Below are positions 50,898-57,855 of a DNA stretch of 64,000 nt, one piece after another. Position 1 is the stretch's first letter. Each line of letters begins with the position of its first letter. Made by a program: the position numbers and the translations under genes. The stretch comes from Longimicrobium sp036379135 (GTDB lineage Bacteria > Gemmatimonadota > Gemmatimonadetes > Longimicrobiales > Longimicrobiaceae): assembly GCA_036379135.1 (NCBI GenBank), contig DASUVG010000238.1, positions 1-64,000 of the forward strand. The letters run 5' to 3'. Under the pieces are notes generated by a model that had not been told where the DNA came from, did no database searches, and worked only from the letters and a program-made list of their open reading frames with translations.

Positions 50898-51080
50898 TCG
50901 CTTCCTCCGTTGGGGATCGATGGATGAACGGCGCGGCACGATGGCGCGCGGCACCCGCCGCGCGCAACCGGGCCCCGGCGATGCGCCGGCGGGTTGCACG
51001 ATTGACGACGTAAAATCATCTTTCATGCACGCGCCTGCGATCGCAGGCGAGCCGATCTCCCCCCAATCCCGGAGCACACG

Positions 51081-51302
51081 ATGAAGAAGCTGAAGCTGGA
51101 AGAGCTGCAGGTCACCTCGTTCGACACCGCCCCCAACGGGCCGCAGGCGCGCGGAACGATTGATGGGCACGCCAAGCCCACGTTCTTTCTCACCTGCGCG
51201 TGCGAGCCCACCGATCCCAACCGCGACTGCACCTACGGCTGCTCGCGCGACACCGGGTGTCCCGACAACTGCATCATGATCAGCGAGATCGACTGCGTGT
51301 GA
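51081..51302 (+). CDS. RiPP-like precursor peptide 3
   Basis: The 73-aa product begins MKKLKLEELQVTSFDTAPNG and has a core with seven cysteines (TCACEPTD, DCTYGCSRDTGCPDNC, IDCV). Leader and TYGCSxDT core match precursor 2 (40508). ATG 51081 follows a weak ribosome site (CACACG) in a 180-bp gap after the divergent DinB gene. No biosynthetic enzyme is near. Confidence 0.8.
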   Translation: MKKLKLEELQVTSFDTAPNGPQARGTIDGHAKPTFFLTCACEPTDPNRDCTYGCSRDTGCPDNCIMISEIDCV

Positions 51303-51329
51303 TGGGCTCCGTCTGATCCGAAGACGGAC

Positions 51330-51361
51330 GAGAGCCCCGGCGCCAGGCGTCGGGGCTCTCG
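51330..51361 (+). terminator. Stereotyped terminator (copy 9)
   Basis: GAGAGCCCCGGCG, CCAG loop and CGTCGGGGCTCTC, then GTTACG, follow precursor 3. Confidence 0.85.
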
Positions 51362-51527
51362 TTACGTTCCCGCGCGCGTAGATCCGTGACTTCCTTCGGG
51401 ATGCCACGTCTTCTCACGGCATGTCAGGCGACGCCTCCAAGCCCGCGTCCGCGTCGTACGCGCGGCGCGCGGGGACTGAGGTCGATGTCGCATCACGCGG
51501 GTCCCCCCCACCAGCGAGGAAGGGACG

Positions 51528-52154
51528 ATGGAAGCCATACTCCCGGGCGAGGTCGCCTGGTACGTGACGGGGCGGTTCTACGCCGCCAACGATGGAGCGG
51601 TGCTGGACGCAGGCTACTTTCTGCAGCTGCAGGGCATCGACGCCAGCCTGTTCCGCGGCGACCCGGGCGAGGGCGCGGCGCACCTCACCTTCCTCGCCAA
51701 TCCGTTCACCGCGACACCGCTGACGAACGGCGACCTGACGCTGGGCCTGGACGCCGTGGGCGAGTTCGCCGTCTACCTGAACCGCCAGCCGGCCGCGACC
51801 TTCGATGATCCGGCCTCGTTCGGCGCCGGCGAGGAGATCGCGCGGTTCCGGCGGGTGCGGGTCGTGACCGGCACCACGGTTGGGAGTGGGAAAAAGAATC
51901 AGCCGATCTTCGCGCTGAACGTCTTTTCCGCCCGCCTGGTCTCCAGCCGGCCGTTCGACCTTGGCGGCCGCCGCTACGATCTGGGCCAGTTGATGCCGAA
52001 CGGCATCACGCAGTGGGGAACCGCCGCCACCACGGCCGCCGCGCAGCTGCCCGGATACACGAGCGTGCTCCCGTTCGTGGGCTCCGCCATCGCCATCGGC
52101 GGCCCGCCCCATCCCCCGCCGCCCAACCCGCGCGGCGAGTTCCGGTACGCATGA
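51528..52154 (+). CDS. Hypothetical protein, beta-rich
   Basis: The 208-aa protein starts MEAILPGEVAWYVTGRFYAA and is beta-rich with little helix (GYFLQLQGIDASLFRGDPGE, RRVRVVTGTTVGSGKKNQPI, FALNVFSARLVSSRPFDLGG), ending in a Pro-rich tail. There is no signal peptide. GAGGAAGGGACG sits before the ATG, so the start is good. No family recognised. Confidence 0.72.
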   Translation: MEAILPGEVAWYVTGRFYAANDGAVLDAGYFLQLQGIDASLFRGDPGEGAAHLTFLANPFTATPLTNGDLTLGLDAVGEFAVYLNRQPAATFDDPASFGAGEEIARFRRVRVVTGTTVGSGKKNQPIFALNVFSARLVSSRPFDLGGRRYDLGQLMPNGITQWGTAATTAAAQLPGYTSVLPFVGSAIAIGGPPHPPPPNPRGEFRYA

Positions 52155-52155
52155 G

Positions 52156-52191
52156 CGAAAGCCCCGATGCCACCAGGCACCGGGGCTTTCG
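52156..52191 (+). terminator. Stereotyped terminator (copy 10)
   Basis: CGAAAGCCCCGATGCC, loop and GGCACCGGGGCTTTCG. The arms carry paired changes compared with the other copies (GAAAGC/GCTTTC instead of GAGAGC/GCTCTC). Confidence 0.82.
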
Positions 52192-52304
52192 TCATCCACC
52201 CGGCGATCGACTTCCTGAGAGAGCACCGAGCAAAACCGTCCCCCACGACCGGAGCCGGTCTGCAGCCCCCGCGCGTGCTCCTCGCGGGCAATCCCGTCGC
52301 ACAT

Positions 52305-52379
52305 CGGGCGGCACGAGAAAACTCCGTTGACTCTGCTAACTCTGTGTGAGGCTTATTCTTTTAGCGGATACGGTATCAG
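52305..52379. repeat. Family C repeat, inverted copy
   Basis: CGAGAAAACTCCGTTGACTC and GAGGCTTATTCTTTTAGCGG repeat the 50205-50275 arm in the opposite direction with few differences. It lies before the ArsR promoter. Confidence 0.8.
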
Positions 52380-52417
52380 GTAGCCAGGCTTCGTATCATG
52401 GAAGGTGAACAAGAGGC

Positions 52418-52480
52418 TTGACGGATGATCCCGTGATCTTTACTTTACCGACGAGTTAAATAACCGACAGGTTAAACGAC
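52418..52480 (+). promoter_or_regulatory. Promoter and direct-repeat operator of the ArsR operon
   Basis: TTGACG (52418-52423), 17 nt and TACTTT (52441-52446). Just downstream, ACCGACGAGTTAAATA and ACCGACAGGTTAAACG (spaced 16 nt) lie in the 5' leader before the ATG. I read the repeats as the likely ArsR operator. Confidence 0.6.
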
Positions 52481-52481
52481 C

Positions 52482-52838
52482 ATGGCAGACGATCCTCTCA
52501 GCGTCACCTTCGCGGCACTGGCCGACCCCACGCGGCGGGCCATCCTGGCGCGCCTGTCCCGGGGCGAGACCACCGTGACCGAGCTGGCGCAGCCGTTCGA
52601 CATGAGCATGCCGGCCATCTCCAAGCACCTCAAGGTGCTGGAGCGCGCCGGCCTGATCGAGCGCGGGCGCGAGGCGCAGTGGCGGCCGTGCCGGCTGCAG
52701 GCGGGGCCGCTCAAGGAGGTGGAGGGGTGGGTGGAGCAGTACCGCGCGCACTGGGAGGAGAGGCTGGACCGGCTGGGCGACTACCTTCGTGACCTGCAAA
52801 CCCGGGAGAAGAGCGATGACGACCGCAGCGAGCAGTGA
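52482..52838 (+). CDS. ArsR-family winged-helix repressor
   Basis: The 118-aa protein has the ArsR pattern: FAALADPTRRAILARLSRGE, VTELAQPFDMSMPAISKHLK and VLERAGLIERGREAQWR. It lacks the metal-binding CxC of sensors of metals, so it belongs to the metal-independent group that usually controls an adjacent AHSA1 gene. The downstream AHSA1 gene overlaps its end by 23 nt, so coupling is likely. Confidence 0.92.
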   Translation: MADDPLSVTFAALADPTRRAILARLSRGETTVTELAQPFDMSMPAISKHLKVLERAGLIERGREAQWRPCRLQAGPLKEVEGWVEQYRAHWEERLDRLGDYLRDLQTREKSDDDRSEQ

Positions 52839-53313
52839 ATCCACCGGCACCGCGTCCATCGGCTGGGACGGCGGCGAGCTCGTGATGACCCGCGTGTACC
52901 CGGCGCCGCGCGCGCTGGTGTTCCGCGCCTGGACGGAGGCCGAGCACTTTGCCCGGTGGTTCGGGCCGCACGGCACCGCCCTGCCCGTCTGCACCCTCGA
53001 CGCGCGCCCCGGCGGCACGCTGCACTTCTGCCACAGCCACGCCGACGGCCTGGAGGTGTGGGTGGGCGGCGAGTTCCACGAGGTCGCGCCGCCGGAGCGC
53101 CTGTCGTTCGGCACCTGGTTCTCCGACGAAACGGGCGGCCGCGTGGAGCGCCCCGGCTTCAACCTGGAGTCCACCATCACCGTCACCTTCGACGAGCACG
53201 CGGACGGCACGCGTGTCACCATCCGCCAGTCCGGCCTGCTTTCGGACCAGGGCGAGGTGCAGGGGTGGGGGGAAACCCTCGAACGGCTCGCCGAGCACCT
53301 GGCGAAGTCCTGA
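52816..53313 (+). CDS. AHSA1/SRPBCC protein 1 of the ArsR operon
   Basis: The 165-aa protein has the typical pattern RVYPAPRALVFRAWTEAEHF ARWFGP (in two parts) and GGTLHFCHSHADGLEVWVGG, LSFGTWFSDETGG. AHSA1-like proteins bind small hydrophobic molecules; ligand unknown. ATG 52816 with GGGAGAAGAGCG before it. A related gene follows 64 nt after its stop, so this is a small AHSA1 operon. Confidence 0.88.
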   Translation: MTTAASSESTGTASIGWDGGELVMTRVYPAPRALVFRAWTEAEHFARWFGPHGTALPVCTLDARPGGTLHFCHSHADGLEVWVGGEFHEVAPPERLSFGTWFSDETGGRVERPGFNLESTITVTFDEHADGTRVTIRQSGLLSDQGEVQGWGETLERLAEHLAKS

Positions 53314-53377
53314 TCGACGCTCGAAACCAGCGGGCGGCCATCCGCCCATCCATCCACGCAGACACGGGAGAACGACG

Positions 53378-53857
53378 ATGATGACCGCAGACGCCACCGC
53401 CCCCTCGTCCACCGCCGACCGCGAGATCGTGCTGAGCCGCGAGCTGGACGCCCCGCGCGAGCTGGTGTGGCGCGCGTACACGGAACCCGCGCACGTGGCG
53501 GTCTGGTGGGGCCCCAACGGCTTCACCAACACCGTGCACGAGCATGATGTGCGCGTGGGCGGCCGGTGGCGGTTCATCATGCACGGGCCCGACGGGAGGG
53601 ATTATCCCAACCGCATCGTCTACCAGGAGATCGTGGAGCCGCAGCGCCTGGTGTTCCTGCACGGCGAGGACGTGGACGACGATCCGGGCGCGTTCCACGT
53701 GACGGTGACCTTCGACGACCTGGGCGGCCGTACGCGTGTGACGCAGAAGATGGTGTTCGCCACCGCCGCGCAGCGCGCCGGCGTGGAGCAGTTCGGCGCC
53801 GTTGAGCTGGGCAACCAGACGCTGGCGAAGCTGGCCGCGTACCTCCGGACGATGTAG
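53378..53857 (+). CDS. AHSA1/SRPBCC protein 2 of the ArsR operon
   Basis: The 159-aa protein has the AHSA1 pattern SRELDAPRELVWRAYTEPAH, VAVWWGPNGFTNT and GGRWRFIMHGPDGRDYPNRI. ATG 53378 is the first of two Met codons (MMTADAT). CACGGGAGAACGACG is a plausible ribosome site. Confidence 0.88.
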   Translation: MMTADATAPSSTADREIVLSRELDAPRELVWRAYTEPAHVAVWWGPNGFTNTVHEHDVRVGGRWRFIMHGPDGRDYPNRIVYQEIVEPQRLVFLHGEDVDDDPGAFHVTVTFDDLGGRTRVTQKMVFATAAQRAGVEQFGAVELGNQTLAKLAAYLRTM

Positions 53858-53903
53858 CGCGCACGTCGACGGGCCGTCCGCCCCTCCGCGCGGCGGGCGG
53901 CCA

Positions 53904-53930
53904 TGTCGAGAAGCGCCGCGCGGCTCCGAC
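53904..53930 (+). promoter_or_regulatory. ECF-type promoter P1 (TGTCGA-17-CGAC)
   Basis: TGTCGA at 53904-53909, exactly 17 nt, then CGAC at 53927-53930, 50 nt before the membrane-protein ATG at 53981. First of five promoters with the same form. Confidence 0.6.
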
Positions 53931-53980
53931 TGGGTGTGAAAGTACGCCGTCACACATCCTCGTCACCCGGAGATCCGACC

Positions 53981-54406
53981 ATGAGCGCGACCGCCACACT
54001 CCGCCGGACGCACCGCCCGCACCTTGCCCTGCGCCGCGCCGGCGCCGTGCTCGCCGGGCTACTGACCATCGTGGTGCTTTCCACCGCCGCGGACGCGGTG
54101 CTGCACGCGGCGGGCGTGTATCCGCCCTTTCCGCAGCGCATGGCGGACGAGCTGTTCCTGCTGGCCACGGCGTACCGCGTCGTCTTCGGGATCGGGGCGG
54201 GCTACGTCACCGCGCGCCTGGCGCCCGACCAGCCGGTGCGGCACGCGCTGGCGCTGGGCGTGATCGGCTTCGTCCTCTCCACCGCCGGCGCGGCCGCGAT
54301 GTGGGAGTTCGGCCCGGGATGGTACAGCCTGGCCATCATCGCCATCAGCATCCCGTGCGCCCTGGGGGGTGCCCGCCTCCGCGAGAGGCAACTGCGCGCG
54401 GGCTAA
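53981..54406 (+). CDS. Small integral membrane protein
   Basis: The 141-aa protein has about four membrane helices (AGAVLAGLLTIVVLSTAADA, LFLLATAYRVVFGIGAGYVT, ALALGVIGFVLSTAGAAAMW, YSLAIIAISIPCALGGARL). Start ATG 53981, MSATATLRRTHRPH. It lies after an ECF-type promoter. No family recognised. Confidence 0.75.
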   Translation: MSATATLRRTHRPHLALRRAGAVLAGLLTIVVLSTAADAVLHAAGVYPPFPQRMADELFLLATAYRVVFGIGAGYVTARLAPDQPVRHALALGVIGFVLSTAGAAAMWEFGPGWYSLAIIAISIPCALGGARLRERQLRAG

Positions 54407-54418
54407 CGGACAGGGCGA

Positions 54419-54560
54419 GTCGAAGCGCGGTCGAATTCTCCTCTCCCCCACGCAGTTTGTGGGGGAGAGGCCGGGAGAGGGGGGCGCTGGCGGTCAGCAC
54501 GAGTTCGATCGAAACGGGATCGAAGTTCTCCCCCTCTCCTCGCGCAGCTTGCGAGGGGAG
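54419..54560. repeat. Family B repeat copy
   Basis: TCGAAGCGCGGTCGAATTCT, then CTCTCCCCCACGCAGTTTGT with the inverse GGGGGAGAG, and a second partial unit (TCTCCCCCTCTCCTCGCGCA) to about 54560. It fills much of the gap before the next ECF-type promoter. Confidence 0.7.
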
Positions 54561-54668
54561 GGCCGCGAGTGGGAGACCGCGGACGCAGCTGGATGCCCGT
54601 CCCCCGCGGTCCGCGGATGCCGCCGCGCCCTTGCCGCCCTCACGTCCGAAAACCGGTTCCACGCAGGA

Positions 54669-54695
54669 TGTCGATTTCGCCGTGCGCCGTTCGTC
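54669..54695 (+). promoter_or_regulatory. ECF-type promoter P2 (TGTCGA-17-CGTC) of doxX
   Basis: TGTCGA (54669-54674), 17 nt, CGTC (54692-54695). The spacer ends CCGTT as in P3-P5. Confidence 0.75.
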
Positions 54696-54764
54696 GCACC
54701 GGTAGAAGCAGGACAAACGCTGGCGGATGGCACGCCGCGACCACCATCCAACCGGGAGCAAACG

Positions 54765-55217
54765 ATGTCCATCTACGATCCCACTCCGTCGCCCTGGGCC
54801 GCCCGCATGCTGGCCATCTTCCGCATCGTCGCCGGCGGGATGTTCATCACCTTCGGCAGCATGAAGCTGTTCGGCTACCCCGCCAACCCCATGCCCAACA
54901 TGCCGCCCATCGAGCTGTGGTCGCAGGTGGGGATCGGCGGGGTGCTGGAGCTGGTCGGCGGAACCCTCATCGTCCTGGGGCTGCTCACCCGGCCCACCGC
55001 GTTCATCCTGGCCGGCATGATGGCGGTGGCGTACTTCCAGTTCCACCAGCCGGCGGCGTTCTGGCCCGCCACCAACGGGGGCGCGCCCGCGGTGCTGTAC
55101 TGCTTCTTCTACCTCTACCTGGTCGCCGCCGGCCCGGGCGCGTGGAGCATGGACGCCGTGGTCGCCCGCTCGCGCGGCACGTCCCGCGCGGCCTCGCTGC
55201 GCACCGTCGTCGCCTGA
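54765..55217 (+). CDS. DoxX-family membrane protein
   Basis: The 150-aa protein has four membrane segments and the DoxX pattern MLAIFRIVAGGMFITFGSMK, LELVGGTLIVLGLLTRPTAF and AVAYFQFHQP. Role in this genus unknown; DoxX proteins are often under stress sigma factors. It follows promoter P2. Confidence 0.88.
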   Translation: MSIYDPTPSPWAARMLAIFRIVAGGMFITFGSMKLFGYPANPMPNMPPIELWSQVGIGGVLELVGGTLIVLGLLTRPTAFILAGMMAVAYFQFHQPAAFWPATNGGAPAVLYCFFYLYLVAAGPGAWSMDAVVARSRGTSRAASLRTVVA

Positions 55218-55336
55218 CCCATCGTCTACGCCAGATGTTTTGTTGCGTGGGCGGGGGCGAGAACATATACATGTGCACGCGAAGAAACACCGAAGACGGC
55301 GCGGGCTCGAACACCGACTCACGGGGAGCGTTGCAG

Positions 55337-56095
55337 ATGACGGAGATCGCCGAGAACCTGCCGCGCGTCGTCTCGCGCGACGAGTGGCTGGCCGCGCGGG
55401 TGGCGCTCCTGGCGCGCGAGAAGGAGCTCACGAAGCAGCGCGACGTGCTCGCCGCCGACCGGCGCCGGCTGCCGATGGTGGAGATCGACAAGGAGTACGT
55501 CTTCGAGGGGCCGGACGGAAAGGCCACGCTGCTGGACCTGTTCCACGGCCGCGGCCAGCTGATGGTGGGCCACTTCATGTTCCACCCCGACTGGGACGAC
55601 GGCTGCCCCAGCTGCTCCGCCGGGGCGGACGAGATGTCCAGGGGGCACCTGGAGCACGTCAACCGGCGCGACACCACCTTCGTCTACGTCTCCCGCGCGC
55701 CGATCGCGAAGATCGAGGCGTACAAAGCGAGGAAGGGGTGGACCTTTCCCTGGTACTCGTCGTTCGGCAGCGACTTCAACTACGACTTCGACGTCACCCT
55801 GGACGAGTCGGTAAAGCCCATCGTCTACAACTACCGGTCGAAGGAGGAGTACGAGCGCCGGGGCGAGCCGTTCCCGCAGGATGGCGGGGCGCTGGAGCGT
55901 CCCGGGCGCAGCTGCTTCCTTCGCGTGGGCGACACCGTCTACCACACCTACTCGGTGTACGCGCGCGGCCTGGAGACCATCGGCGGCTCGTACTACATGC
56001 TCGACGAGACGGCGCTCGGCCGGCAGGAGGACTGGGAAGAGCCCAGGGGCCGCGCGCACGCCGTGCGCGGCGCCGTCCCCGACTTCGCGACCTGA
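55337..56095 (+). CDS. DUF899-family thioredoxin-like protein
   Basis: The 252-aa protein has the DUF899 pattern RVVSRDEWLAARVALLAREK, GHFMFHPDWDDGCPSCSAGA (with a CPSC redox-like pair) and YSSFGSDFNYDFDVT, RPGRSCFLRVGDTVYHTYSV. It is likely cytoplasmic with a thioredoxin fold. ATG 55337 chosen; an upstream ATG at 55271 is in frame but adds non-conserved residues. Confidence 0.88.
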   Translation: MTEIAENLPRVVSRDEWLAARVALLAREKELTKQRDVLAADRRRLPMVEIDKEYVFEGPDGKATLLDLFHGRGQLMVGHFMFHPDWDDGCPSCSAGADEMSRGHLEHVNRRDTTFVYVSRAPIAKIEAYKARKGWTFPWYSSFGSDFNYDFDVTLDESVKPIVYNYRSKEEYERRGEPFPQDGGALERPGRSCFLRVGDTVYHTYSVYARGLETIGGSYYMLDETALGRQEDWEEPRGRAHAVRGAVPDFAT

Positions 56096-56125
56096 GCCCT
56101 GCCCCCGAACCCGGAGCGACCGAGC

Positions 56126-56380
56126 ATGATGGTGGACGAACGCACCGTTCCGCTGCCGCGGGCCGTGGTGGGCCCGCTGCGACCCTGCCCCTTCTGCGGC
56201 GACGCGGCCACGGTGGAGCCGTCGCCCTGGCTGGCCGAAAGCGTCCGCATCTCCTGCGGCAACGACGCCTGCCGCGTGCAGCCGCGCACCGAGTACCTGC
56301 TGGTGCGCTACGCCGACGAGCTGTCCGCCGCGTGGAACGGCCGCGCGGCCACGGGCTGCGCCCCGGAGAACGCGTCGTGA
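56126..56380 (+). CDS. Lar-like zinc-ribbon protein
   Basis: The 84-aa protein has CPFCGDAATVEPSPWL and CGNDACRVQ, followed by a tryptophan-containing WNGRA, matching the Lar/restriction-alleviation zinc-ribbon fold. Phage and bacterial Lar proteins modulate type I restriction; here the role is unknown. Its stop overlaps the next start as GTGA. Confidence 0.72.
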   Translation: MMVDERTVPLPRAVVGPLRPCPFCGDAATVEPSPWLAESVRISCGNDACRVQPRTEYLLVRYADELSAAWNGRAATGCAPENAS

Positions 56381-56868
56381 GCGACTCCGGCGCGGCGAAT
56401 GCGCCGCGGCCCGGACCCGGGCACCAGGCCCTGGCCCCGTTCGTCGGCCGATGGCGCACGGCGGGCCGGGTGCTGGAGAGCGGATCCGGCCCGGCGCTGG
56501 AGATCGCGGGGGTGGACGAGTACGAATGGCTTCCCGGCGGCTTCTTTCTGCTGCACCGCGTGGACGTGCGCATGGGCGGCGAGCGGGCGCAGGCGCTGGA
56601 GATCATCGGCTACGACGCCGGGCGCCGCGGCTACTTCATGCGCTCGTTCGACGACCAGGGGAACGCGGGCGAGATGCAGGCGCGCGTGAGCGACGACGGG
56701 ACGTGGACCTTCGAGGGCGATGCGGAGCGCTTTCGCGGCGGCTTCGGCGACGGCGGAGACACGCTGTCGGGGCGCTGGGAGCGGCGCGAGGGGGACCGGT
56801 GGCTGCCGTGGATGGACGTCCGGCTGACCAGGGAGCGCCCGTCGTCCGACCCGGCAGGCGGCCGATGA
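56377..56868 (+). CDS. DUF1579-like protein
   Basis: The 163-aa protein reads VSDSGAANAPRPGPGHQALA and has the pattern LAPFVGRWRTAGRVLESGSG, YEWLPGGFFLLHRVDVRMGG and TWTFEGDAERFRGGF. The start is GTG 56377, overlapping the Lar-like stop. DUF1579 proteins are small beta-barrel proteins of unknown role. Confidence 0.78.
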   Translation: MSDSGAANAPRPGPGHQALAPFVGRWRTAGRVLESGSGPALEIAGVDEYEWLPGGFFLLHRVDVRMGGERAQALEIIGYDAGRRGYFMRSFDDQGNAGEMQARVSDDGTWTFEGDAERFRGGFGDGGDTLSGRWERREGDRWLPWMDVRLTRERPSSDPAGGR

Positions 56869-57161
56869 GGAAGCTCCTCCTCTCCGACATGGGTCCGAGG
56901 TCGCGCGGATGAAGCGGGAAGAGGGAAAGAGCCTGCTGATTTCGGCAACGGCGCGCTCGCGGCCGCGCTGACGCGCGAGCGGCTGATCGACGAGTACCTT
57001 CTGGGAATCAACGACTCGCTGCGCCTGTACCGCTTGCTGCCGCGCGGCGAGCTCGCCGTGGTCCCCAGCGCCGACCACAGCGCGGCCGAAAAACCCGTCT
57101 TCTGGGAGATCGTGAAGGATTTTCTCTCCCGCCACGTTCACGACGAGACAGCCCATGCCTG
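56865..57161 (+). pseudogene. Remnant of a DHFR-like (RibD_C) reductase joined to an alpha/beta-hydrolase tail
   Basis: ATG 56865 overlaps the previous stop and gives MRKLLLSD then a stop at 56912. In another frame EVARMKREEGKSLLIS, and in a third GNGALAAALTRERLIDEYLL, match the middle and end of RibD_C-type reductases. The same third frame goes on as ELAVVPSADHSAAEKPVFWE, IVKDFLS, like the last part of an alpha/beta hydrolase. Deletions and frameshifts have joined two decayed genes. It ends overlapping the ATG at 57155. Confidence 0.7.
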
Positions 57162-57514
57162 AAACGCAGATCGCGGAGCTCGCGCGCCGCTACTTCGAGG
57201 TCTACCAGGAGGCGGACCGCGAGGCGTTGGAGGCGCTGCTGCACGAGGACTTCACCTTCACCAGCCCGTGGGACGACCACATCGACCGGGCCACGTACTT
57301 CTCGCACTGCTTTCCGCACGCGGGCGAGTTCCGCTTCCGCTTTCCGCTCAAGATCTTCGCGCAGGGCGACGAGGCCGTCATCGTCTACGAGACGGAGGGC
57401 AAGCCCGGCGGCACCTTTCACAACGCCGAGCTGTTCCGCTTTCAGGGCGGCCGCATCCGCTCCATCGACGTCTTCTTCGGCTTCATTCCCGGCGCACGGG
57501 AGCAGCCGGGGTAA
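57155..57514 (+). CDS. SnoaL/NTF2-like protein
   Basis: The 119-aa protein has the cone-shaped fold pattern IAELARRYFEVYQEADREAL, EALLHEDFTFTSPWDDHIDR and FRFQGGRIRSIDVFFGF. NTF2-like proteins bind small ligands or are enzymes; role unknown. It starts in the overlap with the pseudogene. Confidence 0.82.
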   Translation: MPETQIAELARRYFEVYQEADREALEALLHEDFTFTSPWDDHIDRATYFSHCFPHAGEFRFRFPLKIFAQGDEAVIVYETEGKPGGTFHNAELFRFQGGRIRSIDVFFGFIPGAREQPG

Positions 57515-57537
57515 ACGTTGCGGCCGGCTCCGTCCCT

Positions 57538-57750
57538 GGCGGTTGAAACCGCGGCTGGAAAAGCACAAAGTCCACCTGTCGTGGACTCGGCGGCCCGGCC
57601 GCGTGCGGCGTCCAACGCACCTGCGCGTCCGCAGCCGGGGCGCCGAGCCGGCTGTCATCATCCCGCGATATCGCCGCGCCCCGGACTGTCAGCTACAGTC
57701 CCGCGAAGGCGGACTTCGTGACGTTCCAGCAGCGATTTCAATCGCCGGGA
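57538..57750. repeat. Two family A copies, opposite orientation
   Basis: Full plus copy at 57538-57640: GCGGTT-GA-AACCGC and second palindrome AGTCCACCTGTCGTGGACT, in which G-C has become A-T in both arms. Partial minus copy at 57695-57750 with GCGATTTCAATCGC (the inverse of GCGATT-GA-AATCGC). This fills the gap before the PQQ dehydrogenase. Confidence 0.82.
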
Positions 57751-57855
57751 CGAGGCTGGCGGGCGAAATCATGACGTGAAGAAACGCGAAGACGCAGAGG
57801 GCGACATCCCCTCCGCGTCTCCCCGTCTCCGCGTCTCCAACCTGAGGCCCTGCCG

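Noticed and set aside
57518..57779. Short open frames over family A repeats near 57.6 kb
   Set aside because: Nearly the same peptide is coded by every copy of the repeat (for example PPARTRRPG), so it comes from the repeat sequence itself.
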